A stretch of DNA of 32,807 bases from a virus: positions 1-32,807 of the IMG/VR virus record IMGVR_UViG_3300033153_005110; one strand, 5' to 3'. Under the pieces are notes generated by a model. It searched no databases and had not been told where the DNA came from. It was given only the letters and a program-made list of their open reading frames with translations. The stretch's first letter is position 1. The number at the start of each line of letters is the position of its first letter. Position numbers and translations under genes: made by a program. This document shows, in pieces, positions 22,936 to 30,861 of this stretch.

Positions 22936-23239
22936 TTAATCAGCTTCATTAAACATCGCCTCCAGTTCTTTTTTCCTAATCTGAATAGGGCACTGTTTGA
23001 TCTTGTGTTCTTTCTTGATCGGCATAAACTCAAAATAGCTTTCACCATCACCCCCCTGCTCATGATGCCGGGGTTGGTTGGGTTGATTGCTGGGGGCGTG
23101 GTGGTGCCGGGGTGGTTTTGGCCTGGAGACGTGGGGGTTCCTGCATGGTTGATGCTGGTTTCTTGATAATCGCTTTCTTGGTTGGCGGTTTCGGTGTTGG
23201 TGATTTCTTGCCGGTCTTTAATGCTGTGAAATTTATCAT
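22936..23239 (-). CDS. Small Pro/Lys-rich protein gene with apparent +1 frame break
   Basis: AGGAC precedes the ATG at 23239. The first frame gives 59 residues (MINFTALKTGKKSPTPKPPT and on, Pro/Lys/Thr-rich) and stops at 23060-23062. The +1 frame, open since about 23215, carries on with HHEQGGDGESYFEFMPIKKE and ends KELEAMFNEAD at 22936, which reads like a normal C-terminal domain. Two runs of five C (near 23086 and 23134 on this strand) are natural places for an insertion error or slippage. Either a single protein of about 100 residues with a frameshift or two small ORFs; function unknown. Confidence 0.5.
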
Positions 23240-23309
23240 GTTGTTTGTCCTGTTATTATGTGATTTCTATAAAAATACTGGCTAACAATACCGGCAAAAA
23301 CAATGCTGG

Positions 23310-23462
23310 TGACTCACTGACTCACTAATTCCCTCTAAAGGTGCTCTAAGAAAAATATACACTATTTCTCTCTTTTATATACCACTCTGTATCACTTCTC
23401 TTACTTATCCTACTTATTATTATTTTCTCAAACTTTATAGGATTTAGTGAGTCAGTGAGTCA
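23310..23462. repeat. 19-bp perfect inverted repeat with 115-bp AT-rich spacer
   Basis: Arms tgactcactgactcactaa (23310-23328) and its exact complement (23444-23462). Each arm itself is a tandem GACTCACT doublet. The spacer holds long pyrimidine-biased runs on the plus strand, such as cactatttctctctttta. Confidence 0.8.
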
Positions 23463-23509
23463 GTAGACACCTAAACCCTCTCATACTGGGTGTTTGTAGC
23501 CGTCACACT

Positions 23510-23545
23510 AAGTGTCACACTGAAAGCATAGTGTGACACTTTTTT
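23510..23545 (+). terminator. Hairpin plus T-run oriented for plus-strand transcripts
   Basis: Arms AAGTGTCACACT (23510-23521) and AGTGTGACACTT (23530-23541) are perfect over 12 bp with an 8-base loop, followed by TTTTT on the plus strand. No plus-strand gene precedes it. It is built from the repeat element of the candidate origin, so the terminator reading may be secondary. Confidence 0.4.
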
Positions 23546-23628
23546 AGGTACAAATACCTACCTAACAATTCGTCTCCGTGTCACACTATAGTTCACTGTG
23601 ACGGGGTCGAGTCGGGGTGTGTGACACC

Positions 23629-26205
23629 CTAAAAAGGCGACTCTTCCAAAGACTTATCCAGCTCCTCTTTTATCTTGTCTCGGTCTTCGGTATTAACCCA
23701 AAATTCCAAGTTTTTTACAGCCCAAACGCGAACCCTGCCCGTACCATATCGCATCTGTTTACCCTCCAAGCATTTCCCGCATCTACTTTTAACGAGAGCC
23801 ACTATCTGACTCTTTTTCTCATTAATATAATTAACAGCTTCATTGTTATCGTCTTTCACCTCTTCCCTATACATCTGCACCATGGCCTCTTTAATGGCCG
23901 TGAAGGTGACGACGTCAGCGTCAACAATACTAAGGTAAAACTCAAACCATGTATCAATATTGCCGTCACCACCACCGATAAGCCGCAACTTGGCTTTACT
24001 CATCAACGCCCGGCCTTTAGGATTAAATGATTTTTCGTTTTTCTTCTTTACGTCAACAAGCCATGAATAAACTTGGGTCAATGCCTCTGTATCTTCTATG
24101 GCTAAATACAAATCCGTATAATACTGCTCTTTTTTGGGTTCGTGGAAGTGTTCAAATATCTCCATTCTCCTGTCGGCTTTGGTCAAAACAAGAGCGTTCA
24201 TGTGGTTGGTCATCATGAGGAAATTGGTAAATACCGGGTAAGTCCCATTGCCACCATACTTGAGATTTAGCGGCAATGTGTCCTCTGTTAACTTGCTCCG
24301 GATCTTATCGTCAACGGCAAAAGCGTCTGCCCCCGCAACTTTAACCTCTGGCAACGAACAGAAAATTGTGTTGTGAAGGTAGTTATGGTACTGCCCCTCG
24401 CTAGATTGACCGGCAAGGGTAGGCATTTCTACAGCGGTACAATTCCACTGGCCAAGCAACTTATGGATCAACTCAACGACAAAGCCTCTGCCCGTGCCAT
24501 GATGACGAGCAATAAGCAGTGGAGTAAACTTAACTCTGGTGCATGGCTCTAGCAGTGTCCAAGCCAACCAACACATAAACCTGCTTTTTTCTTCTGGGAA
24601 CAGATAATCAAAGTGGTCAACAATGAGTCCTATCTTGTCGCGTTTATCTGTATAAACAAACTCGGGCATATAAAAAGGGTTAAACCAGTTTACCCCTTCA
24701 TCGCTAAAAATCTTTTCTCTGCCTGGATAATACCTTTCGCCAACCACCGCCTTTCTTCTTGGATCGTCAAAAAAAGCGTCTACTGCTTTCACCGGTTTGT
24801 CATTGCCATTTAGAAATATTTTCCCAAGTGTTCTAAAAGCCGTGGTAAATTCCTCTTTACGCATGAGCGCATGTTGTTGTGGTTTATCCAAGTCAGCAAC
24901 AATATTACCATTTCGCATGTAAACAAATCTTCTAAGCATCATTGCCAAGGTCTTATTCGATTCCGCTATTTCAGTTTTATTTTCTTCCTTGTCTTTCTCC
25001 TTCTTCTTATCCTTCTTAAGGAGAATCCCACCATCAGCAGAAACAAACCTATATTTAGCCCCACCATGACAAAAACTATTTATTACTGGGTTGCCGTCGT
25101 TCCAAAAGAATCTTGCTGTTGTTGTGCTTCCTCCATTGTAATCAGGTTCTAACGGGTCGGCCAAAGACTTGCCATGGTAGCTTTCCCCTTTGGTTAATAC
25201 TTCGCCGACAGATCGAAACTCGCCATCATCAAAATAAAGGATGTCATCATCTTCAAGCAAATGATTCTTGCGCGAGGCCACAACCCTAACAGCATGTTCT
25301 TTTGTTATGTTACGACGCTTAATCAGCTTGTCAACATGGTCAATGTCGTATTGTTTCCCTATCAGCTCCGAAGCCGGTCTTGTTTTGTCTTTTTCGTCGT
25401 CCTTTTGTTGTTTTAACTGCTCTTGTTCTTCGGCGGTTAAGTTTAGCAGAAGAGAAGTGTCGAGCATCATTCCGTGTAAATATTCTGACTCTGGTCTGTT
25501 CTGTATTAATCCATCTTTCAATACGGGGTCAGCTTCATAAATAATACGTTCCGGGCCTTTTACTGCATCGTCAATAATACATCTCACCAGCATAGATCCA
25601 GAAGAGGACACCATGATGCGCCCGAGCCCGTTTAACCATAGTCGATCAAACAACACGCCCATAAAGCGTGGTATATCTGTTCCGTCTTCTACTATTAAAT
25701 AGATGTGAGCAGAGGTGGAGTCCTTTAATAAAATGCCTTCTTTGTTGTGTATTCCAGATGATGACGAATTGACTATTAGGCGTCCAGACTCAGCAAACCC
25801 CGGCACCACCATGGATATCTTGTTGATAATATCGTCAAGTGGTTGGTTAATACCATCAACATCAATAAGAAAGAATGTCGGTTGCGGCTTGAATTTAAAA
25901 TAATCGGCAGAACGGGGGATAGGGTCATCAGGACATCCTCTTTTAAGATGGTCTTTATTCCACGTAATAGACCCGCCTTCCCTGTGGTCTGGTGTACCTA
26001 GACAAATACATTGTTTATTTGTTAAGTTTCTAAGCCCTTTCTGCAACCTAGCCAATCCAACATTATGAACACTATAGGAACCTTTAGAAATCTTCCCAGG
26101 TCTTTTTTTTGTCAATTTGCCATCTTCATCAAGGCCAAAAGTCTTTGCAAGACAACCTTTGGTGGTTGTGAAGCTGGTAAATTTCGCTTTTGGTGGCTCA
26201 CTCAT
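23629..26205 (-). CDS. Primase-helicase fusion (AEP-type primase, DUF5906/SF3-like helicase)
   Basis: 858 residues. N-terminal primase-polymerase-like part: acidic motif TFFLIDVDG (Asp115, Asp117), NSSSSGIH (147-153), STSAHIYLIV, and VRCIIDDAV (208-215), matching archaeo-eukaryotic primase motifs I-III. A linker rich in Lys/Glu follows at about 395-420. Helicase part: P-loop ARHHGTGRGF (567-575) in which the usual Lys is Arg, Walker B-like CSLPEVK (616-622), sensor NFLMMTNHMNAL (661-672), and ADRRMEIF with probable arginine finger (677-684). It would prime and unwind phage DNA. ATGA overlap with the nuclease gene. The last gene before the candidate origin. Confidence 0.8.
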   Translation of the reverse strand: MSEPPKAKFTSFTTTKGCLAKTFGLDEDGKLTKKRPGKISKGSYSVHNVGLARLQKGLRNLTNKQCICLGTPDHREGGSITWNKDHLKRGCPDDPIPRSADYFKFKPQPTFFLIDVDGINQPLDDIINKISMVVPGFAESGRLIVNSSSSGIHNKEGILLKDSTSAHIYLIVEDGTDIPRFMGVLFDRLWLNGLGRIMVSSSGSMLVRCIIDDAVKGPERIIYEADPVLKDGLIQNRPESEYLHGMMLDTSLLLNLTAEEQEQLKQQKDDEKDKTRPASELIGKQYDIDHVDKLIKRRNITKEHAVRVVASRKNHLLEDDDILYFDDGEFRSVGEVLTKGESYHGKSLADPLEPDYNGGSTTTARFFWNDGNPVINSFCHGGAKYRFVSADGGILLKKDKKKEKDKEENKTEIAESNKTLAMMLRRFVYMRNGNIVADLDKPQQHALMRKEEFTTAFRTLGKIFLNGNDKPVKAVDAFFDDPRRKAVVGERYYPGREKIFSDEGVNWFNPFYMPEFVYTDKRDKIGLIVDHFDYLFPEEKSRFMCWLAWTLLEPCTRVKFTPLLIARHHGTGRGFVVELIHKLLGQWNCTAVEMPTLAGQSSEGQYHNYLHNTIFCSLPEVKVAGADAFAVDDKIRSKLTEDTLPLNLKYGGNGTYPVFTNFLMMTNHMNALVLTKADRRMEIFEHFHEPKKEQYYTDLYLAIEDTEALTQVYSWLVDVKKKNEKSFNPKGRALMSKAKLRLIGGGDGNIDTWFEFYLSIVDADVVTFTAIKEAMVQMYREEVKDDNNEAVNYINEKKSQIVALVKSRCGKCLEGKQMRYGTGRVRVWAVKNLEFWVNTEDRDKIKEELDKSLEESPF

Positions 26206-26771
26206 ACCGGAATCCCTTTCGCCCCATGTTCAAACCTGGCTTGTCTGGCTGTATCTAGGGCTATTCCTATTTCGTTTCCGCTTGTTCCTTTAACACTGAG
26301 GCATAATGGACAACGGAGATCAGGTGTTATTTCAAAGTGACAAAATGGAGTAAATATCTGTTTACATGAATCGCAATAATGCACTGACGTTGCCCTTCCT
26401 CCTGCCACCCCATAATCGTGCCGCCATGTGTAATCTAAGTCTCCGCCACCGTTATCCCTTAAAAAAATGGTAGCCATATCAGGAGAACACCCGCTTGGGA
26501 TATTTCTAAAAACTAAAACATTTTTTAATGATTCATTAGCCAAATCTTGCAACAGTTCTTTATCCACAGGTTTGTTGCCGCCCTTAACCTCAATAAACCA
26601 CCTGTTTTGGGGCAAATAAAAATCAGGTAAATACCACTTACCATTAACGACATATCCTTCTTTCTCGTATTCGTAATTTATCCCCAGTTGATTAAAAAAC
26701 ACCGCCCACCTTGCCTCTAGCCTTGACCTGAATAAGTTACCATCGTACTTTGTATTTATTGCTTTTATCAT
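26202..26771 (-). CDS. PD-(D/E)XK nuclease-like protein with C-terminal zinc ribbon
   Basis: 189 residues from the ATG at 26771, selected because GAGAGG lies 6 bases upstream; an ATG at 26792 lacks a site. The N-terminal 90 residues show FRSRLEARWAVFF (Glu of motif I), EKEGYVVNGKWYLPDFYL (Asp of motif II) and WFIEVKGG (E-x-K of motif III), the restriction-endonuclease-like fold. The C-terminus has CDSCKQIF and CPLC, a four-Cys zinc ribbon. Such proteins in phages may act in recombination, repair or host DNA degradation; the substrate is not known. It lies between an HTH protein and the primase. Confidence 0.7.
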   Translation of the reverse strand: MIKAINTKYDGNLFRSRLEARWAVFFNQLGINYEYEKEGYVVNGKWYLPDFYLPQNRWFIEVKGGNKPVDKELLQDLANESLKNVLVFRNIPSGCSPDMATIFLRDNGGGDLDYTWRHDYGVAGGRATSVHYCDSCKQIFTPFCHFEITPDLRCPLCLSVKGTSGNEIGIALDTARQARFEHGAKGIPV

Positions 26772-26781
26772 TACGAACCTC

Positions 26782-26976
26782 TCAGCATTCATCAGGCATC
26801 ATGTCTTCCAGGCCGACTTCACCTAAAGTTTCTTTTTGGATAACCATAGCGTCATGCAACTTTATACAATTCGTCTTCTTGCAAATACGCAAAACCTTAT
26901 TACTGGTCATGCCCAAATGCCTCCCTAAGTTTTCATACGAGAGTTCTTTTTTAACTCTCCATTCTTCCAGTTCCAT
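26782..26976 (-). CDS. Small helix-turn-helix DNA-binding protein
   Basis: 64 residues with AGGAGG 7 bases before the ATG. Residues about 12-35 (LSYENLGRHLGMTSNKVLRI) match an HTH of the Cro/MerR-like type: a helix, a Gly turn and a recognition helix, then a Lys-rich segment. The size suits a single-domain repressor or activator. Ends 11 bases before the nuclease start. Its own upstream region carries a small inverted repeat (see 26992-27035). Confidence 0.65.
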   Translation of the reverse strand: MELEEWRVKKELSYENLGRHLGMTSNKVLRICKKTNCIKLHDAMVIQKETLGEVGLEDMMPDEC

Positions 26977-27058
26977 AATATAACCTCCTAGTTAAATTTA
27001 TAAGGAGAACGATATACTAATAAAGTATAAAAGTAAAGCGTTATCAACAAATAAAAAA
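26977..27058 (-). promoter_or_regulatory. 82-bp gap with possible promoter/operator for the HTH gene
   Basis: AT-rich sequence holding TATACT (5 of 6 bases of a -10) and the inverted repeat TATACT-TTATT-AGTATA overlapping it. No convincing -35 at 16-18 bases. An HTH protein directly downstream makes autoregulation reasonable. Confidence 0.35.
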
Positions 27059-28315
27059 CTACTCCCCACCACCCAACGCTTCCGATAAATATGTGTTACG
27101 CTTTGTCTCGGTATTATTCTGCACAGCCCTCTTAACAGCCTTCATATTGCCAACCACATGCAACTCTTTTCTGAACCTTGACAATGCTGTGTACAATAAC
27201 TGCCGTGACCACATATAAAAATGACTTGAATGGCAAATCAAAACACCTTTTTTGTATTGGCTGCCCTGGCTCTTGTGAACGGTCAACACGTACCCCAGCT
27301 GGATCTGGTTAATGGAATCGCTATCTGCGTAATGGTATAGTTCACCATCGTAATCAACAATCACTGTTTTATTTCCTGGGTCAATTTTGACAACAACACC
27401 AGTAAACCCATTAAATACATCCATTTTATAATTGTTCTTGGTGTGGAGAACCTTGTCGCCTTCTCGCAACTTCCAGCCATATATTGATATCTCTGCTTTT
27501 CCCATGCTGGGTGGATTTAATTTATCTTGCAAGAAAAAATTCATAGCTTCCACGCCACATATCCCAGTGTGTTGAGGGGAAAGCACCACGTAGTCATCAC
27601 CATTGTTGAACCACTCCCGGCACAACTCAACAACAACCATTGGTATTTCTTCCTTGTCTTCGTGTTCGTGAAAAAACAGGTCATCTTTATTTTGGCTGTT
27701 CAGCGTTCTTTGCCCTGGCTGGCCCCAAACAGGTTTATCACCAGAAATGACAAGTTCACAAGCGTTGGCAATTAGGCTGCCATGCTCTTGCCGGTAATTT
27801 GTTATTAACTCGCTTACGACCTGCTTGTGGTGATTAACTATAGAAAGGAACGGATTTCCGGCACCAACCGGCGGCAACTGCGATTTATCGCCAACCAAAA
27901 CAAATCTGCAGTTCCTTGACACAGAGGTAAAAAGCCTGTTCAGCAGCAAGCTGTCAATCATGCTCGACTCATCCACAATAATAAGGTCAGCGTCCAGCCT
28001 ATCTTTTGCGTTATATTCCCATTCGCGGCCCCGGCAACCCAGGCCCCGGTGGATGGTTGTTGGTTGGTGGTCAAGCTCCACACCGGCGTCACTTAAAGCA
28101 TCCATTAAAACCTTGGCGGCTTTTCCCGTGGGAGCCATGATAAATGTTTTAAAACTTTTTACTTCTTTTGCCCAAAATCCAGCAAGAATAAATTGTGTCA
28201 CTGTGGTTTTGCCACGACCAGGGCCACCGCACAGAACAGAAACTCTTTGATTTCCGGCTACGATATCAGATACCGCTTTATGTTGTATGTCGTCTAGTTC
28301 TATTGTTGTTGTCAC
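27059..28315 (-). CDS. RecD2-like helicase, motor half
   Basis: 418 residues, all SF1B helicase motifs of RecD2: Walker A GGPGRGKT (30-37), Ia APTGKAA (61-67), Walker B DESSM (115-119), III GDKSQLPPVG (142-151), IV TNYRQ (172-176), V VHKSQGSQY (346-354), VI YTALSR (375-380). It lacks the N-terminal OB and helix-hairpin-helix part, which is coded by the gene just upstream and ends in an ATGA overlap with this start. In full-length RecD2 both parts form one polypeptide of about 700 or more residues. 5'-3' DNA unwinding in phage recombination or repair is expected, probably as a complex of the two gene products. Confidence 0.85.
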   Translation of the reverse strand: MTTTIELDDIQHKAVSDIVAGNQRVSVLCGGPGRGKTTVTQFILAGFWAKEVKSFKTFIMAPTGKAAKVLMDALSDAGVELDHQPTTIHRGLGCRGREWEYNAKDRLDADLIIVDESSMIDSLLLNRLFTSVSRNCRFVLVGDKSQLPPVGAGNPFLSIVNHHKQVVSELITNYRQEHGSLIANACELVISGDKPVWGQPGQRTLNSQNKDDLFFHEHEDKEEIPMVVVELCREWFNNGDDYVVLSPQHTGICGVEAMNFFLQDKLNPPSMGKAEISIYGWKLREGDKVLHTKNNYKMDVFNGFTGVVVKIDPGNKTVIVDYDGELYHYADSDSINQIQLGYVLTVHKSQGSQYKKGVLICHSSHFYMWSRQLLYTALSRFRKELHVVGNMKAVKRAVQNNTETKRNTYLSEALGGGE

Positions 28316-29229
28316 GCTGTCACCTCCATTTCAATACTTCTCTCAGCCGCCAACAACTCAGCCGAATAAATTTTTCCGCCGTCAATTTCAATCTTCCCCT
28401 CATTATTGAGGTTATAAATACACCGGCGCACATCGTCATAAACCGGCATGCCGATCAACGAAACCTCAGCCTTGGCCGCACTATCTTTAAGGATATCCAG
28501 CACAATGGCGATTAACTGCTTGCCCCACTGATACACATGGCCGTTGTTTATCTGAGAATCATTGAGGCAATGAACCACACAAGCCATTGTCCTGGCATCG
28601 TTTTTGACACCTATCCCGGCTTTTAGAGCAATGGCATCTGTTATCTTGAAACCAAAACCATCTATTGTCTGGCTCAGGACGTATGGTGTCTCTTGCACAG
28701 TCTTTATAGCATCGTGGCCATACTCTTTTATGATCTTGTTGGCCTGGTTGCTGGTTAATCCTATGCCAAGCAAGTAAATGGTAGCCTCGGCAAATTCAAC
28801 CATGACTGCGGCAATGTCCATGGCCTCGGCTGTTTTTGCTGGCGGAACACCTAGTTTTGTTGGGTCTTTCTTGGCAAAATTCCAAGCGTTTTCCGGGCCA
28901 TGCTCTTTCACGGCTTGCGCTGCTTTCTTGGGGCCAAGTCCTGGGAGTTTTTGCAGCAGTTTAATTACTCCGGCCTCGGTGTTTACGTCCGGGGTTTCCG
29001 GGACGATTTTAAAACACTTTAGCTGGGTACCGTACTTTGTTGATTCGCAGAGTTTGCCGGTTACTGTTACCGTGTCGCCTGTGTCTGTTGATTGCGGCAA
29101 AACTCCGGTACAATTGTATTGCTTGTTGGTGTCATTGGTGAAGACTTTGAATGTCGCCCAGTTGTCCGAATTTCTAAACGGGAGCGATGTTATCTCCCCA
29201 GTTACCGTAATCTCGTTTTTGTTTTTCAC
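28312..29229 (-). CDS. RecD2-like helicase, N-terminal half (OB + helix-hairpin-helix)
   Basis: 305 residues from the GTG at 29229, with GGGAG 8 bases upstream; in-frame ATGs at 29250 and 29256 are alternatives that would overlap the 55-residue gene. The N-terminal OB fold (EITVTGEITSLPFRNSDNWA) is followed by a first HhH, LQKLPGLGPKKAAQAVKEHG, a second LLGIGLTSNQANKIIKEYG and TPYVLSQTIDGFGFKITDAI, then a winged-helix-like part ending near the last residues with IYSAELLAAERSIEME. This is the exact domain order before the motor in RecD2. No ATPase motif is present. The C-terminus matches the point where the motor begins in intact RecD2. Confidence 0.8.
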   Translation of the reverse strand: MKNKNEITVTGEITSLPFRNSDNWATFKVFTNDTNKQYNCTGVLPQSTDTGDTVTVTGKLCESTKYGTQLKCFKIVPETPDVNTEAGVIKLLQKLPGLGPKKAAQAVKEHGPENAWNFAKKDPTKLGVPPAKTAEAMDIAAVMVEFAEATIYLLGIGLTSNQANKIIKEYGHDAIKTVQETPYVLSQTIDGFGFKITDAIALKAGIGVKNDARTMACVVHCLNDSQINNGHVYQWGKQLIAIVLDILKDSAAKAEVSLIGMPVYDDVRRCIYNLNNEGKIEIDGGKIYSAELLAAERSIEMEVTA

Positions 29230-29233
29230 TTTA

Positions 29234-29401
29234 TTATCTCCCGTCCGCATTTTCATCAGTCTCGTAAAGACCAGACTCCCAATCCTTATACTCGACATAC
29301 CCAACTGTCACCCATTGGCTTATTTCCGCTTCCCAGTATTGCAACTCTGGTTCAGTTTTATAGCCAGCGTCATTACATTCTACTGCCCATCTTAGTTTCA
29401 T
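29234..29401 (-). CDS. 55-residue unknown protein between MBL and RecD2 genes
   Basis: TGATG overlap with the MBL stop. MKLRWAVECNDAGYKTEPEL to the acidic tail LYETDENADGR contains several Trp and Tyr residues; a single small domain is likely. TAA ends it 4 bases before the RecD2 N-half GTG start, whose ribosome binding site lies within its last codons. The tight fit argues for real translation. Confidence 0.6.
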   Translation of the reverse strand: MKLRWAVECNDAGYKTEPELQYWEAEISQWVTVGYVEYKDWESGLYETDENADGR

Positions 29402-30126
29402 CACATCACCGTTATAAGAGGTAAGACTTCATTCTGTTTGGCCACGTAAACCGTCACCTGGCAAGGACTGCAACCAGCTGCCTTTAAACCCCTAATGGCT
29501 TCATATTTTGCTAACTCTGGACTATTATTAGACTCGCTCAGATGGAAACAAATAACGTGTTCAAGCTTGTCGCTCCCCACCACCTCCAATAAATCACCAG
29601 CCGACTCATTTGTCATGTGTGTTTCTGAAATCCTTATGCGTAAATCATCCGGGTATTTGGTGTTTGCCAGAAGCATAGACGTATCGTAGTTAAATTCTTG
29701 GATGATTATTGAGGCATCAAGGTAATGTCTTAAACTGTCACATGGAATGGTTACACTATCTGGTGAGTAAACCAGCACGTTACCGTCTGTGTCGGTTATG
29801 CGGAAACCGCAACATGGCTCGTCATGGGCAAGGAGGAAGGGTTCAATTTTGAATTTGTCTGTAGGCGAAGATGCGGCCCCACCCCCAAAATATACAGGAA
29901 CTATTTGGTGTCTATTTTGAAATACATCAACCCCGCCAATATGATCTCCGTGAGAATGAGAAATAAATATTTTACTAATCCACGAAGGATCGCGGTTAAT
30001 ATCGTCCAATCTCTTTTTTAATGTTTTGTAATTCAGGCCGCAGTCTAATAAAAAACCTTGCCCGTCTACTTCCACATAAACAGCGTTTCCCTTGCTGCCG
30101 CTGGCTAAAACTGATACGCGGATCAT
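29401..30126 (-). CDS. MBL-fold metallohydrolase, YycJ/WalJ-like
   Basis: 241 residues. Metallo-beta-lactamase fold motifs: HSHGDH at residues 57-62, VYSPDS with Asp123 in place of the usual D-x-G, SETHMT with His170, and FHLSESN with His195, enough for two metals. Closest type by pattern is the YycJ/WalJ subgroup (SVLASGSKGNA start), suspected phosphodiesterases acting on nucleic acids. It overlaps the KilA-N stop (ATGA) and is followed by a RecD2 pair, so a DNA-processing nuclease role in the same pathway is inferred. Confidence 0.75.
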   Translation of the reverse strand: MIRVSVLASGSKGNAVYVEVDGQGFLLDCGLNYKTLKKRLDDINRDPSWISKIFISHSHGDHIGGVDVFQNRHQIVPVYFGGGAASSPTDKFKIEPFLLAHDEPCCGFRITDTDGNVLVYSPDSVTIPCDSLRHYLDASIIIQEFNYDTSMLLANTKYPDDLRIRISETHMTNESAGDLLEVVGSDKLEHVICFHLSESNNSPELAKYEAIRGLKAAGCSPCQVTVYVAKQNEVLPLITVM

Positions 30127-30755
30127 GCCCTTGCCTCCATAATTGCCATTTTTAAGGTTGTCGCTAAGTCAGGACACATTTTTGAGGCAAATATGATATT
30201 TTTTTGGATCTGATCTCTCAACCTTAGTTGGCTTTCACTGGCGCAATTCCACCTATCTTTGCTTTTTGTGTGGATTCCGCAAGCTCCAGCTACTTCATTT
30301 GATATTTTGGGGTACATGTATGGCATGGACATCGCCACCGGAAATGCAGAGTCAAGAGACATGTTCATTTCTTTGAATGACGACCCACTACAATCTCGTT
30401 GTAACAGTAATTCATCCATCAGCCACTTAAACACCTTTACTTTAAATCTTGGGTTGAACCACATAGCTATATCTAAGAAAATTAAAGGGTGAACCCATGT
30501 CCCGCCGTTTCTCCCTTTCTTCCGAATTATCAGTAAGTCCTTGTCTATTCCAGTTTCAATACTTACCTGCTCAACGTGCTCAATTGCTGACTGTGTTTTG
30601 AAGTAATGTGTGGCTTGTTTGTTTTTTAAATCCATCAACCTCCGTTCTTGATTTCCTATTGCCTCCAAATCTAAGACGCAAAACATCCCGTTCTTATGAT
30701 TTTGACGCACAGTGCCACCAAGGAAATCGCGTTGCATAATTTGCGTAGTTTTCAT
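30123..30755 (-). CDS. KilA-N domain protein (phage regulator)
   Basis: 210 residues from the ATG at 30755, with AAAGGATC before it; an in-frame ATG at 30806 lies inside the operator. The KilA-N pattern covers about residues 1-130: RQNHKNGMFCVLDLEAIGNQ, LIIRKKGRNGGTWVHPLI, FLDIAMWFNPRFKVKVFKWL. The C-terminal part is variable, with ASESQLRLRDQIQ, typical of antirepressor-like phage proteins. It probably binds DNA. It is the first gene after a promoter overlapped by a long palindrome, which it may regulate. Confidence 0.78.
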   Translation of the reverse strand: MKTTQIMQRDFLGGTVRQNHKNGMFCVLDLEAIGNQERRLMDLKNKQATHYFKTQSAIEHVEQVSIETGIDKDLLIIRKKGRNGGTWVHPLIFLDIAMWFNPRFKVKVFKWLMDELLLQRDCSGSSFKEMNMSLDSAFPVAMSMPYMYPKISNEVAGACGIHTKSKDRWNCASESQLRLRDQIQKNIIFASKMCPDLATTLKMAIMEARA

Positions 30756-30785
30756 AAAGATCCTTTTTCGGTTAAAGTTTGATAA

Positions 30786-30820
30786 AAATAAACTATAATA
30801 TATCATATAGTTTATTTCAA
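30786..30820 (-). promoter_or_regulatory. Promoter and operator palindrome for the KilA-N/recombination operon
   Basis: -35 TTGAAA (30815-30820), 17-base spacer, -10 TATAGT (30792-30797). A 12-bp perfect inverted repeat, AATAAACTATA plus one base on each side (30786-30797 and 30806-30817), with an 8-base spacer, covers the -10 and reaches the -35. A dimeric repressor bound there would block polymerase. Confidence 0.7.
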
Positions 30821-30861
30821 GTTATATTTTACTGTTTATGGAATGTTTAATTTCTCTGTCT

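Larger units (their letters stand above)
23240..23628. other. Gene-free repeat-rich region, candidate replication origin
   Basis: About 390 bp with no ORF of note. The primase-proximal 130 bp hold about six copies of a GTGTCACAC-type element in both orientations (23502-23509, 23511-23521, 23530-23540, 23578-23587, 23595-23602, 23619-23627). Distal to them a 19-bp inverted repeat encloses 115 bp of AT-rich DNA that is strongly purine-rich on the minus strand. Iteron-like sites next to an AT-rich tract and a primase-helicase gene is the classic origin arrangement; a transcriptional control region is the alternative. Confidence 0.55.

Noticed and set aside
23310-23627. CRISPR array
   Set aside because: Repeats are short, in both orientations and irregularly spaced, with no uniform spacers or cas genes.
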